Assembly (NCBI GenBank): GCA_030697855.1
Contig: JAUYOU010000061.1
Coordinates: forward strand, 1-9,614
From: a bacterium
GTDB lineage: Bacteria; Patescibacteriota; Minisyncoccia; JACQLN01
DNA length: 9,614 bases
Direction: 5' to 3'
Shown: positions 1 through 5,287 of the stretch, piece after piece
Position numbering within the stretch: position 1 is the first letter of the stretch
Layout: each line of letters opens with the position of its first letter
Notes under the pieces: generated by a model
The model's database searches: none
What the model saw: the letters and a program-made list of their open reading frames with translations, nothing else
Told to the model about the DNA's origin: nothing
Position numbers and translations under genes: made by a program

Positions 1-24
1 CAACACAAACACTAATTAAAGCCC

Positions 25-53
25 TTGATGATTTCACTATATTAAAGTATAAT
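25..53 (+). promoter_or_regulatory. Sigma70-type promoter of efp
   Basis: A -35 hexamer TTGATG (25-30) and a perfect -10 hexamer TATAAT (48-53) are separated by exactly 17 nt. Transcription would start near position 60, giving a leader of about 32 nt before the efp start codon. The hexamers are seen directly; promoter activity is inferred from the match to the housekeeping consensus. Confidence 0.75.
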
Positions 54-91
54 CAGTTTTTGTTTTATAGTGTAGTAAACAACTAAAAATT

Positions 92-655
92 ATGCTTTCA
101 ATGAACGATCTAAGACCAGGTGTTTTGATAGATTTGGAGGGTGAACCCTACCAAGTTTTGGAATCCAACTTTAATAAAGTTGCCCAACGCAGGCCTGTTA
201 TGCAAACCAAAATCCGTAATGTAATTACGGGCAAGGTTCGTTCGGAAACTTTTCAACAATCCGACAGCATTAAAGAAGCCGAAATAGAACGCTTAAAATC
301 TAAATTTACTTACAGAACCAAAGATGAATTCTTCTTTCAAGCCGAAGGCGGAGAAAAAATGGGTTTTACCGAAAAAACTTTGGAAGAAAAAATTAAATTC
401 TTAAAGAAAGATATGCCGGTAGATATTTTTGTATTTAAAGGAAAGCCAATATCTTTAGAATTGCCTATTAAAGTTATTTTAGAAATTAAAGATGCTCCAC
501 CAGCCGCTCGGGGCGATACAGTGCAAGGCGCATTAAAAGATGCTGTTTTAGAAACCGGTGCCGAAATAAAAGTTCCGTTGTTTATAGAAGCTGGAGAAAA
601 AATAGAAGTAGATACTAGAACTGGTGCCTACGTCCGCAGAGCTCAAGAGGAATAA
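92..655 (+). CDS. efp: Elongation factor P with non-lysine loop tip
   Basis: Translation elongation factor P binds between the ribosomal P and E sites and relieves stalling at consecutive prolines. The 187-aa length is normal for the family. An N-terminal KOW-like domain (about 3-62) is followed by two OB folds (about 68-125 and 131-186); the C-terminal family signature is visible as KVPLFIEAGEKIEVDTRTG. In E. coli EF-P the modified Lys34 lies in a PGKG loop. Here an ungapped alignment from F27 to N43 gives K29-V-A-Q-R-R-P35, with Gln32 opposite Lys34 and two arginines next to it. The usual lysine substrate of EpmA-type modification is therefore absent, and an arginine may take the tip role. 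The start at 92 is the first ATG; a second in-frame ATG lies at 101. Neither has an SD sequence, so the exact start is not settled. The gene stands alone, between its own promoter and terminator. Confidence 0.97.
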   Translation: MLSMNDLRPGVLIDLEGEPYQVLESNFNKVAQRRPVMQTKIRNVITGKVRSETFQQSDSIKEAEIERLKSKFTYRTKDEFFFQAEGGEKMGFTEKTLEEKIKFLKKDMPVDIFVFKGKPISLELPIKVILEIKDAPPAARGDTVQGALKDAVLETGAEIKVPLFIEAGEKIEVDTRTGAYVRRAQEE

Positions 656-668
656 CCTATATTATGCG

Positions 669-702
669 AAGTCCGCCGTAGCAATGCTACGGCGGACTTT
701 TT
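669..702 (+). terminator. Intrinsic terminator of efp
   Basis: A perfect 12-bp GC-rich stem (671-682 with 686-697) closes a 3-nt AAT loop. It is extended by A-T pairs and followed by TTTTT (698-702). It begins 15 nt after the efp stop codon. The reverse strand has no U tract after the hairpin, so it should work mainly for efp, though the stem could also slow transcription arriving from the opposite micro-ORFs. Confidence 0.93.
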
Positions 703-717
703 AATTGCGAGAATTAA

Positions 718-807
718 TTAAAAACCATTTTTCGAAGCCATTGCAAAAGCAACCAAAAGAGAAAGTACTAAACCAACAATAAAACCAATTAATAATCCTG
801 TAAGCAT
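718..807 (-). CDS. Putative 29-aa glycine-zipper membrane microprotein
   Basis: This small ORF starts at ATG 807, one base after the stop codon of the 38-aa micro-ORF, and ends at TAA 718-720. The peptide is almost entirely one hydrophobic helix: GLLIGFIVGLVLSLLVAFAM, followed by a short polar tail SKNGF. Glycines at residues 4, 8 and 12 form a GxxxGxxxG glycine zipper, a known helix-packing motif in membranes. It resembles its neighbour along most of its length (GLLIGF against GLIIGF, then GLxL, then AxAxA), which suggests an old tandem duplication. No own SD is visible; the 1-nt spacing suggests translational coupling. The function is not recognised. Its size makes coding status uncertain, but the shared pattern between two adjacent ORFs is hard to get by chance. 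Confidence 0.5.
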   Translation of the reverse strand: MLTGLLIGFIVGLVLSLLVAFAMASKNGF

Positions 808-808
808 T

Positions 809-925
809 TTATTTACCCGAAAAAAAGTTTGTAATCTCTTCCCAGTTCGCAGCCGAAGCAACGGCGATTGCTCCGCCTAAAAAAAGTCCTGCTAAAAAAC
901 CAATTATTAAACCAAGAGCATACAT
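809..925 (-). CDS. Putative 38-aa glycine-zipper membrane microprotein
   Basis: The ORF runs from ATG 925 to TAA 809-811. Residues 2-25 form one predicted membrane helix (YALGLIIGFLAGLFLGGAIA and onward), with glycines at 5, 9, 13 and 17. That is three consecutive GxxxG units. A short polar C-terminus follows (NWEEITNFFSGK). An AGGAG-containing SD-like stretch (AGGAGAG, 943-937) lies 11-13 nt upstream, a little far but usable. It is followed after 1 nt by a second, similar micro-ORF. Both lie downstream of cobO on the same strand, separated from it by repeat copy A, so they may be read through from the nrdJ-cobO operon. Glycine-zipper peptides of this size include self-assembling membrane proteins and small toxins; which class applies here cannot be told from sequence. 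Confidence 0.55.
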   Translation of the reverse strand: MYALGLIIGFLAGLFLGGAIAVASAANWEEITNFFSGK

Positions 926-942
926 TTTCTTTTTTACTCTCC

Positions 943-1032
943 TATTTCGCTATTAAGCGACTTCGGGGAGGTTTTATTTTAAAATAGGGTGGGGCTAAAT
1001 ACTCCTCCCTGCAGGAGCGAAATAGCGAAATA
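943..1032. repeat. Structured ~90-nt intergenic repeat, copy A
   Basis: A 12-bp perfect inverted repeat (TATTTCGCTATT at 943-954, AATAGCGAAATA at 1021-1032) encloses GGGGAGGTT (965-973), a G-rich block (987-994) and a small hairpin CTCC-CTGCA-GGAG (1005-1017) followed by CGA. A local hairpin TCGCT/AGCGA (947-951 with 956-960) competes with the outer stem. The same order of motifs occurs at 7615-7708 (copy B), with the outer stem changed on both arms so that pairing is kept. It lies directly after the cobO stop codon. It could be a MITE/REP-like mobile palindrome or a structured RNA; strand and function are unknown. Confidence 0.7.
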
Positions 1033-1037
1033 AAAAA

Positions 1038-1556
1038 TTAATACTCAACCCCCTTTCTAGCCGAAATACCTTTATTAAAAGGATGTTTAATTTCTTTAAC
1101 TTCCGAAACTAAATCTGCTAAATCTATAAGCCTATCGTGAGCATCGCGCCCAGTAACCATAATATTAACAATACCACGGTATTTTTTCAAAAAAGAAAAC
1201 ACTGGGCTTATTTTAAGTAAACCCAATTTAATAGCTACGTTAATTTCGTCTAAAACTACTAACTGATATTTTTTAGATTCTATGGCTTTTTTGGCTGTGG
1301 ACCAAGTTTCTTCGGCGGCTTTAATATGAACCGAGCGTGGATACGGATCGCCTAAAATTCCAACAAAGCCTTTGCCACCTTTTATGATTTCAAAATGTGG
1401 CTGTAAAAGTTTTGACGATTCATCTTCGCCCGATTTCCACGGCCCTTTTATAAACTGATACATTATGGCTTTTCCGCCCTCGCCCACCACACGCAAAGCC
1501 TGCCCCAAAGCCGAGGTTGTTTTACCTTTACCGTTACCAGTTACAATAATTAACAT
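1038..1556 (-). CDS. cobO: Cob(I)alamin/cob(I)yrinic acid a,c-diamide adenosyltransferase (CobA/CobO/BtuR type)
   Basis: This enzyme transfers the 5'-deoxyadenosyl group of ATP to the cobalt of reduced corrinoids, giving adenosylcobalamin. The 172-aa protein carries the family P-loop GNGKGKTTS (7-15), the Walker-B-like LVVLDEIN (99-106), the VTGR segment (134-137) followed by LIDLADLVSEV (143-153), and the characteristic C-terminal GISARKGVEY (163-172). It is shorter than E. coli BtuR (196 aa), mainly because the N-terminal tail before the P-loop is absent; the catalytic core looks complete. It lies 68 nt downstream of nrdJ on the same strand, and that enzyme needs adenosylcobalamin, so the two almost certainly form one operon. 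No other corrin-pathway gene is visible, which fits salvage of an imported corrinoid. The ATG has no adjacent SD; an AGGAG sits on the far side of an intercistronic hairpin. Confidence 0.94.
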   Translation of the reverse strand: MLIIVTGNGKGKTTSALGQALRVVGEGGKAIMYQFIKGPWKSGEDESSKLLQPHFEIIKGGKGFVGILGDPYPRSVHIKAAEETWSTAKKAIESKKYQLVVLDEINVAIKLGLLKISPVFSFLKKYRGIVNIMVTGRDAHDRLIDLADLVSEVKEIKHPFNKGISARKGVEY

Positions 1557-1609
1557 AGCTTCATTAGCTTTCAGCTTCTTTAGGTCTAAATCTAAAAACT
1601 AACGAAGCT
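1557..1609 (-). promoter_or_regulatory. Intercistronic hairpin between nrdJ and cobO
   Basis: On the transcribed strand AGCTTCGTTAG (1609-1599) pairs with CTAATGAAGCT (1567-1557) over 11 bp, with one G-U wobble that is valid only in the RNA of this strand. The inner part can form a further TTTAG/CTAAA stem. The 3' arm ends directly at the cobO ATG. An AGGAG (1616-1612) lies 2 nt before the 5' arm, so folding would bring this SD-like sequence close to the start codon. The pairing is seen; the role is inferred. Confidence 0.45.
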
Positions 1610-1624
1610 AACTCCTAAAAGCTG

Positions 1625-4462
1625 TTAGGAACATCCCCCACTAGCTTCCCCACACTGCCTGCAAGTTAAACAAGTTCCAGTACGAATCATCATTCCGCCA
1701 CAAAGTTTACAAACCGTTCCCGCATAAATTACGCCGACTGTTTTTCCAGTCCTAGACTGGCCAGCCTCGGGCTGGTTAACCGACTTAGCCTCCACCGCCA
1801 CAGGTTCTTTAGCCGCTAAACTTTCCATAATTAAACCATTGCTTTCTGGTGAATTTTCAATTTTTGGCATATGAGTTTCTATTCTGTTGCCGGAATCTAA
1901 ACCAAATTCAGCTAAATCATCAGCAGTTAAAAATCTTAAAGCCAAATACTTAAAAATATAATCGGTTATGGAACTTACCACTGGAATATTTGGATTTTCC
2001 GTAAAACCCATTGGTTCGTATCTGCCATGCACAAACTGGTGACACAATTTTTTTAACGGCACGCCGTGTTGCAAAGCCATAGAAACAGAAATTGCGAATG
2101 TATCTAACAAGCCCGCTAAAGTTGAGCCTTGTTTTGCAATACGAATAAATATTTCGGCCAACGTGCCATCGTCGTAAATACTGTGTGTTAAAAAGCCTTG
2201 ATGTCCTGCGATTGTAAATTTATGAGTTTCGGAAAGACGAGTTGCTGGTAATTTTCGCTGTTGTGGCACAACATTAACAGTTTTAATTTCGGCCTCTGCC
2301 TTAGCTTCAATCGACGCGGAATCTTTTTCCTTTTTCTTGGTAGATAACGGCTGCGCTGCTTTGCAACCATCGCGATACACGGCAAAAGCTTTTAAACCCA
2401 ACTTCCAACCCATCATATATGCATCTTGAATTTCTTCTACGGTTGTTTCCTCCGACATATTAAATGTTTTAGAGATCGCACCCGAAATAAATGGTTGAAC
2501 TGCTGCCACCATTTTAACGTGACCCTGCCAATGTATAGACCTTGTCCCAGCCGCTGGTTTAACCGCACAATCAAAAATTGCCAAGTGTTCCTCTTTAAAA
2601 TTTGGCGCACCCTCTACAATACCTTTGTCTTCTATATATTTCATTATCTCTTCGTTTTGATTTGTGGAATATCCTAATTTTTGCAAAGCCAAAGGAATAG
2701 TGTCGGCCACAAATTTCATATAACCACCACCCACTAGTTGTTTGTAAACCAAAGGAGCAAACAAAGGTTCAACACCTGTGCATGCGCAATCCATCATTAA
2801 AGCAATTGTGCCGGTTGGCGCAATAACTGTAACTTGAGAATTTCTTACGCCGAATTTTTTAGCTAAATTAAATGCTTCCACCCAAGTATCGCTCGCGGCT
2901 TTTAAAAGTTTTTTGTCGTCTAAAACTTTTGGATTTATTTCTTTTACTTTATCGCGGTGCATACCAATAACTTTTAGTTGCGGTTCTTTATTTACAGCAT
3001 ATCCGTTATGTGCACCAATTTTAGAAGCAATAACTGCAGATAATCTATAAGCTTCTCCACTCATAAGCGCGGTTATGGAACCCGCCCATGCCCGTGCCTC
3101 GTTAGAATCGTAAGCTAGAGCTTTTGCCATTAATAACCCGCCCAAGTTTGTAAAACCTAAACCTAATTCTCTAAAATCGTGTGCGGTTTGTTCTATTTTT
3201 GGGGTTGGATAAGAAGAATGGCCAACAATAATTTCTTGAGCCAAAATCATAATGTCTACCGCCTGAACAAAATCTTTAACTTTAAAACTTCCATCTTCGT
3301 TCAAAAAGTGAATTAAATTTATAGAAGACAAATTACAGGCCGAATTGTCTAAGTGCATATATTCACTGCAAGGATTGCAACCATTAATTGGACCAGTGTT
3401 AGAAGACGTATGCCATTTATCTATTATAGTTTTATAGTGAACCCCTGGGTCCGCACATTCCCAAGCCGCCAATGAAATTTCGCGCATAAGTTCGCGAGCT
3501 TGGTATGTGTTAGCAATTTTTCCTGTGGTAATAAATTTAGTGCTCCATTCCTTATCTTCCTCTACTGCTTTTAAAAACTCATCGGAAAGCCTTACAGAGT
3601 TATTAGCGTTTTGATATTGAATAGACGCCCAAGCTGGTTCGTTTAAATTCTGCATATTGTAACCCGTGCTAATAAGCGCACGAACCTTTTTTTCTTCTTC
3701 GGCCTTGCAACGAATAAATTCCATTACATCTGGGTGATCTATATTTAACAAAACCATTTTTGCGGCACGTCTAGTGGCTCCGCCCGATTTTATCATCCCT
3801 GCCACCGAATCGGCACCACGCATAAACGAAACAGGCCCAGAAGAAAAACCTCCGTGCGATAATGGTTCGCGCGAAGAACGTAATGCTGAAAGATTTATAC
3901 CAGCGCCCGATCCACCCTTAAAAATTCTAGCCTCGGTAGAAATCCAATCCATTATAGATTCCATGTTATCGTCTACACTTAAAATAAAGCAGGCGGAACA
4001 TTGTGGTTTTTCTTTTATACCAACATTAAACCAAACCGGGCTATTAAAAGCCGATTTTTGGTAAACCAATAAGTGAGTTAATTCGTCTTCGAAAGCTTTT
4101 GCTTCGGCTTTAGTATTAAAATAACCAGATGATTCTCCCCATGCAGTAATATTTTTTACCACGCGGTTTATCATCTGCTTTACAGATGTTTCACGCTTAT
4201 CACCCGAACCGCGAAAATACTTAGAACCTGCAATGCTTGCCGCATTATGCGACCAAAATTTAGGAAATTCTAAATTTTTAGCATCTACCAACGTCCCCTG
4301 CGAACCAGATATTTTAATGTCGCGCTTTTCCCATTTAAACTCGTCGTATGGGTGAACATTGGGTTTAGTAAAATACCTTTTTACTAAAGATATTTTCGTA
4401 CCATTAGATTGATTATTTATTGAATCGCGTTTGACGCGATCGGCAACAACAGAATTTCCCAT
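1625..4462 (-). CDS. nrdJ: Class II (adenosylcobalamin-dependent) ribonucleoside-diphosphate reductase
   Basis: NrdJ reduces ribonucleotides to deoxyribonucleotides, using adenosylcobalamin to start the thiyl radical, so it needs no oxygen or metallocofactor subunit. The 945-aa chain contains the ten-stranded barrel core. The finger loop is GCNPCSE (361-367), with Cys365 as the expected thiyl radical and Asn363 and Glu367 as active-site partners. Cys158 (in PQCSACFI) and Cys376 (in NSACNLSSINL) are the expected redox pair. PTGTIALMMDC (549-559) is the phosphate-binding loop region. After a low-complexity Lys/Glu/Ala linker (about 704-735) comes a TSCPD-type domain (about 743-845). The C-terminal zinc ribbon has Cys918, 921, 931, 934, 937 and 944 and probably re-reduces the active site. 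No N-terminal ATP-cone is seen, so dATP control of overall activity is probably absent. No intein interrupts it. The ATG at 4462 has no SD. It leads an operon with cobO. Confidence 0.97.
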   Translation of the reverse strand: MGNSVVADRVKRDSINNQSNGTKISLVKRYFTKPNVHPYDEFKWEKRDIKISGSQGTLVDAKNLEFPKFWSHNAASIAGSKYFRGSGDKRETSVKQMINRVVKNITAWGESSGYFNTKAEAKAFEDELTHLLVYQKSAFNSPVWFNVGIKEKPQCSACFILSVDDNMESIMDWISTEARIFKGGSGAGINLSALRSSREPLSHGGFSSGPVSFMRGADSVAGMIKSGGATRRAAKMVLLNIDHPDVMEFIRCKAEEEKKVRALISTGYNMQNLNEPAWASIQYQNANNSVRLSDEFLKAVEEDKEWSTKFITTGKIANTYQARELMREISLAAWECADPGVHYKTIIDKWHTSSNTGPINGCNPCSEYMHLDNSACNLSSINLIHFLNEDGSFKVKDFVQAVDIMILAQEIIVGHSSYPTPKIEQTAHDFRELGLGFTNLGGLLMAKALAYDSNEARAWAGSITALMSGEAYRLSAVIASKIGAHNGYAVNKEPQLKVIGMHRDKVKEINPKVLDDKKLLKAASDTWVEAFNLAKKFGVRNSQVTVIAPTGTIALMMDCACTGVEPLFAPLVYKQLVGGGYMKFVADTIPLALQKLGYSTNQNEEIMKYIEDKGIVEGAPNFKEEHLAIFDCAVKPAAGTRSIHWQGHVKMVAAVQPFISGAISKTFNMSEETTVEEIQDAYMMGWKLGLKAFAVYRDGCKAAQPLSTKKKEKDSASIEAKAEAEIKTVNVVPQQRKLPATRLSETHKFTIAGHQGFLTHSIYDDGTLAEIFIRIAKQGSTLAGLLDTFAISVSMALQHGVPLKKLCHQFVHGRYEPMGFTENPNIPVVSSITDYIFKYLALRFLTADDLAEFGLDSGNRIETHMPKIENSPESNGLIMESLAAKEPVAVEAKSVNQPEAGQSRTGKTVGVIYAGTVCKLCGGMMIRTGTCLTCRQCGEASGGCS

Positions 4463-4504
4463 ATTTTTTTATGAGATTCGTTAGTCTGCAACCAGAATAC
4501 ACAC

Positions 4505-4527
4505 AATTCAAGGAGAAACCTTGAATT
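4505..4527 (-). promoter_or_regulatory. Hairpin in the nrdJ leader
   Basis: A perfect 9-bp inverted repeat, AATTCAAGG / CCTTGAATT, encloses a 5-nt loop 42 nt upstream of the nrdJ ATG. No U tract follows it in the direction of nrdJ transcription, so it is not a standard terminator. It could be a leader RNA stem or an operator. No NrdR-box pair is recognisable nearby. Confidence 0.45.
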
Positions 4528-4669
4528 AAAAAGTCTCCAGACGACCAAAACTACCAGAGGCTTCAAAACTCAAGGACTAATTGCAAAGAATCCGAACCGC
4601 ATTTTTTTATAAATTTAAACTACTTAAATTCATTTTACACCCTTAACTTTTAAAAGAGAAAAATTTATC

Positions 4670-4678
4670 TTATCCACA
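4670..4678 (+). promoter_or_regulatory. DnaA-box consensus upstream of nrdJ
   Basis: TTATCCACA matches the strict DnaA-box consensus at all nine positions. It lies about 210 nt upstream of the nrdJ start. In E. coli, DnaA binds upstream of nrdAB and ties dNTP synthesis to replication, so a link is plausible here. No second box was found close by, so this is not an origin, and a single 9-mer can occur by chance. Confidence 0.4.
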
Positions 4679-4695
4679 ACGTCGAACGTTGCTTC

Positions 4696-4727
4696 GCCCA
4701 GTAACTCAACTAGTTGAGTTACTGGGC
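4696..4727. repeat. Perfect 32-bp palindrome
   Basis: GCCCAGTAACTCAACT is followed immediately by its exact reverse complement, with no spacer. The heptamer GCTTCGC flanks it as a direct repeat (4691-4697 and 4726-4732), overlapping each end by 2 bases. There is no U tract on either side, so it does not look like an intrinsic terminator. It lies between divergent transcription units, 33 nt from the -35 of the rightward promoter. Possible roles are an operator for a dimeric regulator or the remnant of a small palindromic insertion. Confidence 0.85.
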
Positions 4728-4759
4728 TTCGCAGACAAAAGACATAAAATTTGACGACT

Positions 4760-4788
4760 TTGACAAGAAAAACCTAGACTGCTTTAAT
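4760..4788 (+). promoter_or_regulatory. Sigma70-type promoter of the 75-aa/58-aa gene pair
   Basis: A consensus -35 TTGACA (4760-4765) and -10 TTTAAT (4783-4788, five of six matches) are separated by 17 nt. Transcription would start near 4795, about 41 nt before the ATG at 4836. This is one of the two best promoters in the window. Confidence 0.8.
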
Positions 4789-4835
4789 TTGATAAAGTTC
4801 CTTAATAAAAATACTCAAAACTAGGAGGAAGGCTT

Positions 4836-5063
4836 ATGCAAAAAAGAGATAACTTTCTTTTCTGGTTCGCCGTTCCAGTATTAGCAGTGATCTACATTAC
4901 CGCTTTTATACTTTTCAAACTATGTGGAGTACCGGGTTTATGTAGTACCACTTGGCATTTCGATGCAAAAAAAATAGTATCCGCATTTTTTTTAGCGATA
5001 AGAAACCAAATATACCCTTTGACGGAGGTGCTACATGGGCAAAGAAAAGCCTTCTCAAAATAA
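4836..5063 (+). CDS. Unknown 75-aa protein with one membrane helix
   Basis: I do not recognise this family. After a short positive N-terminus (MQKRD), residues 6-29 form one strong membrane helix, FLFWFAVPVLAVIYITAFIL and onward. A short Cys/Gly/Pro stretch follows (CGVPGLC, 30-36, two cysteines six residues apart), then a moderately hydrophobic segment (KIVSAFFLAIRN, 45-56) and a basic tail. Signal-anchor topology is likely, and the second hydrophobic segment may lie on or in the membrane. AGGAGG stands 7 nt before the ATG, behind a near-consensus promoter. The start is therefore well supported, unlike the SD-less core genes around it. The 3' end overlaps the next gene by 29 nt in another frame, so the two are probably translated together. 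Confidence 0.7.
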   Translation: MQKRDNFLFWFAVPVLAVIYITAFILFKLCGVPGLCSTTWHFDAKKIVSAFFLAIRNQIYPLTEVLHGQRKAFSK

Positions 5064-5211
5064 AAAAGATACCGCAACAACATCCTTCCGCCCTATCAGT
5101 CTAAAGGGAGCTCTAAAAGTGATCCGAGAAAAACCACAGGAGGAATTCGATCGCTTGAGAAGATACTTAGAAACACATGATCTACCGCCACCTTGCGATC
5201 CTGAATCGTAA
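5035..5211 (+). CDS. Unknown 58-aa charged protein
   Basis: This gene starts at ATG 5035, inside the end of the 75-aa gene, and stops at TAA 5209-5211. GGAGG lies 6 nt before the ATG. The polar N-terminus (MGKEKPSQNKKDT) looks disordered. Residues 21-48 look like charged helices: ISLKGALKVIREKP, then QEEFDRLRRYLETH. The tail is proline-rich (DLPPPCDPES). There is no signal peptide or membrane segment, so it should be cytoplasmic and may dock to its membrane partner. I do not recognise the family; the size and pairing recall toxin-antitoxin modules, but no known toxin or antitoxin motif is visible. A terminator follows 9 nt after the stop codon. Confidence 0.7.
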   Translation: MGKEKPSQNKKDTATTSFRPISLKGALKVIREKPQEEFDRLRRYLETHDLPPPCDPES

Positions 5212-5219
5212 AAACAAAC

Positions 5220-5250
5220 CCGCCCCGACAATGTCGGGGCGGTATTTTAT
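5220..5250 (+). terminator. Bidirectional intrinsic terminator between the small gene pair and ftsZ
   Basis: A 10-bp GC-rich stem (5220-5229 with 5233-5242) has an AAT loop. On the + strand it is followed by TATTTTATTTTA. On the - strand it is followed by a T-rich stretch (GGTTTGTTTTTACG). It lies 9 nt after the 58-aa gene and 46 nt beyond the ftsZ stop codon, so it can end both converging transcripts. Confidence 0.88.
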
Positions 5251-5287
5251 TTTACAAAATTTTATCTTGAGTGACATCGGACGTCAT

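Larger units (their letters stand above)
4463..4759. other. Intergenic region between divergent nrdJ and the 75-aa gene
   Basis: No gene was found here on either strand. It holds, in + order, a 9-bp hairpin, a DnaA-box consensus, a short inverted repeat CAACG-TCGAA-CGTTG (4677-4691) and a 32-bp palindrome, then meets the promoter of the rightward gene. Several -10-like AT-rich sequences exist for nrdJ on the - strand (for example TAAAAT at 4637-4632), but none has a convincing -35, so the nrdJ promoter is not assigned. I looked for a cobalamin riboswitch (B12 box) in the nrdJ leader and did not see one. Confidence 0.6.

Noticed and set aside
2426..2677. + strand ORF of 83 codons opposite nrdJ
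   Set aside because: It lies wholly inside the well-supported nrdJ coding sequence, has no SD or recognisable domain, and is a shadow frame.
3774..4064. + strand ORF of 96 codons opposite nrdJ
   Set aside because: It is antisense to conserved NrdJ core motifs, so the bases are constrained by NrdJ.
1625..4462. Intein inside nrdJ (the protein is long)
   Set aside because: Family motifs run continuously without an intein block; the length is explained by the TSCPD-type domain, linkers and C-terminal zinc ribbon.
4463..4680. Cobalamin riboswitch in the nrdJ leader
   Set aside because: Expected from the B12 theme, but no B12-box-like sequence or matching long-range stems were seen.
4892..5083. 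- strand ORF of 63 codons opposite the small gene pair
   Set aside because: The + strand frames have a promoter, strong SDs and a terminator; the opposite frame has none.
4836..5211. Toxin-antitoxin module
   Set aside because: The gene arrangement fits, but neither protein shows a known toxin or antitoxin motif, so I leave both as unknown.
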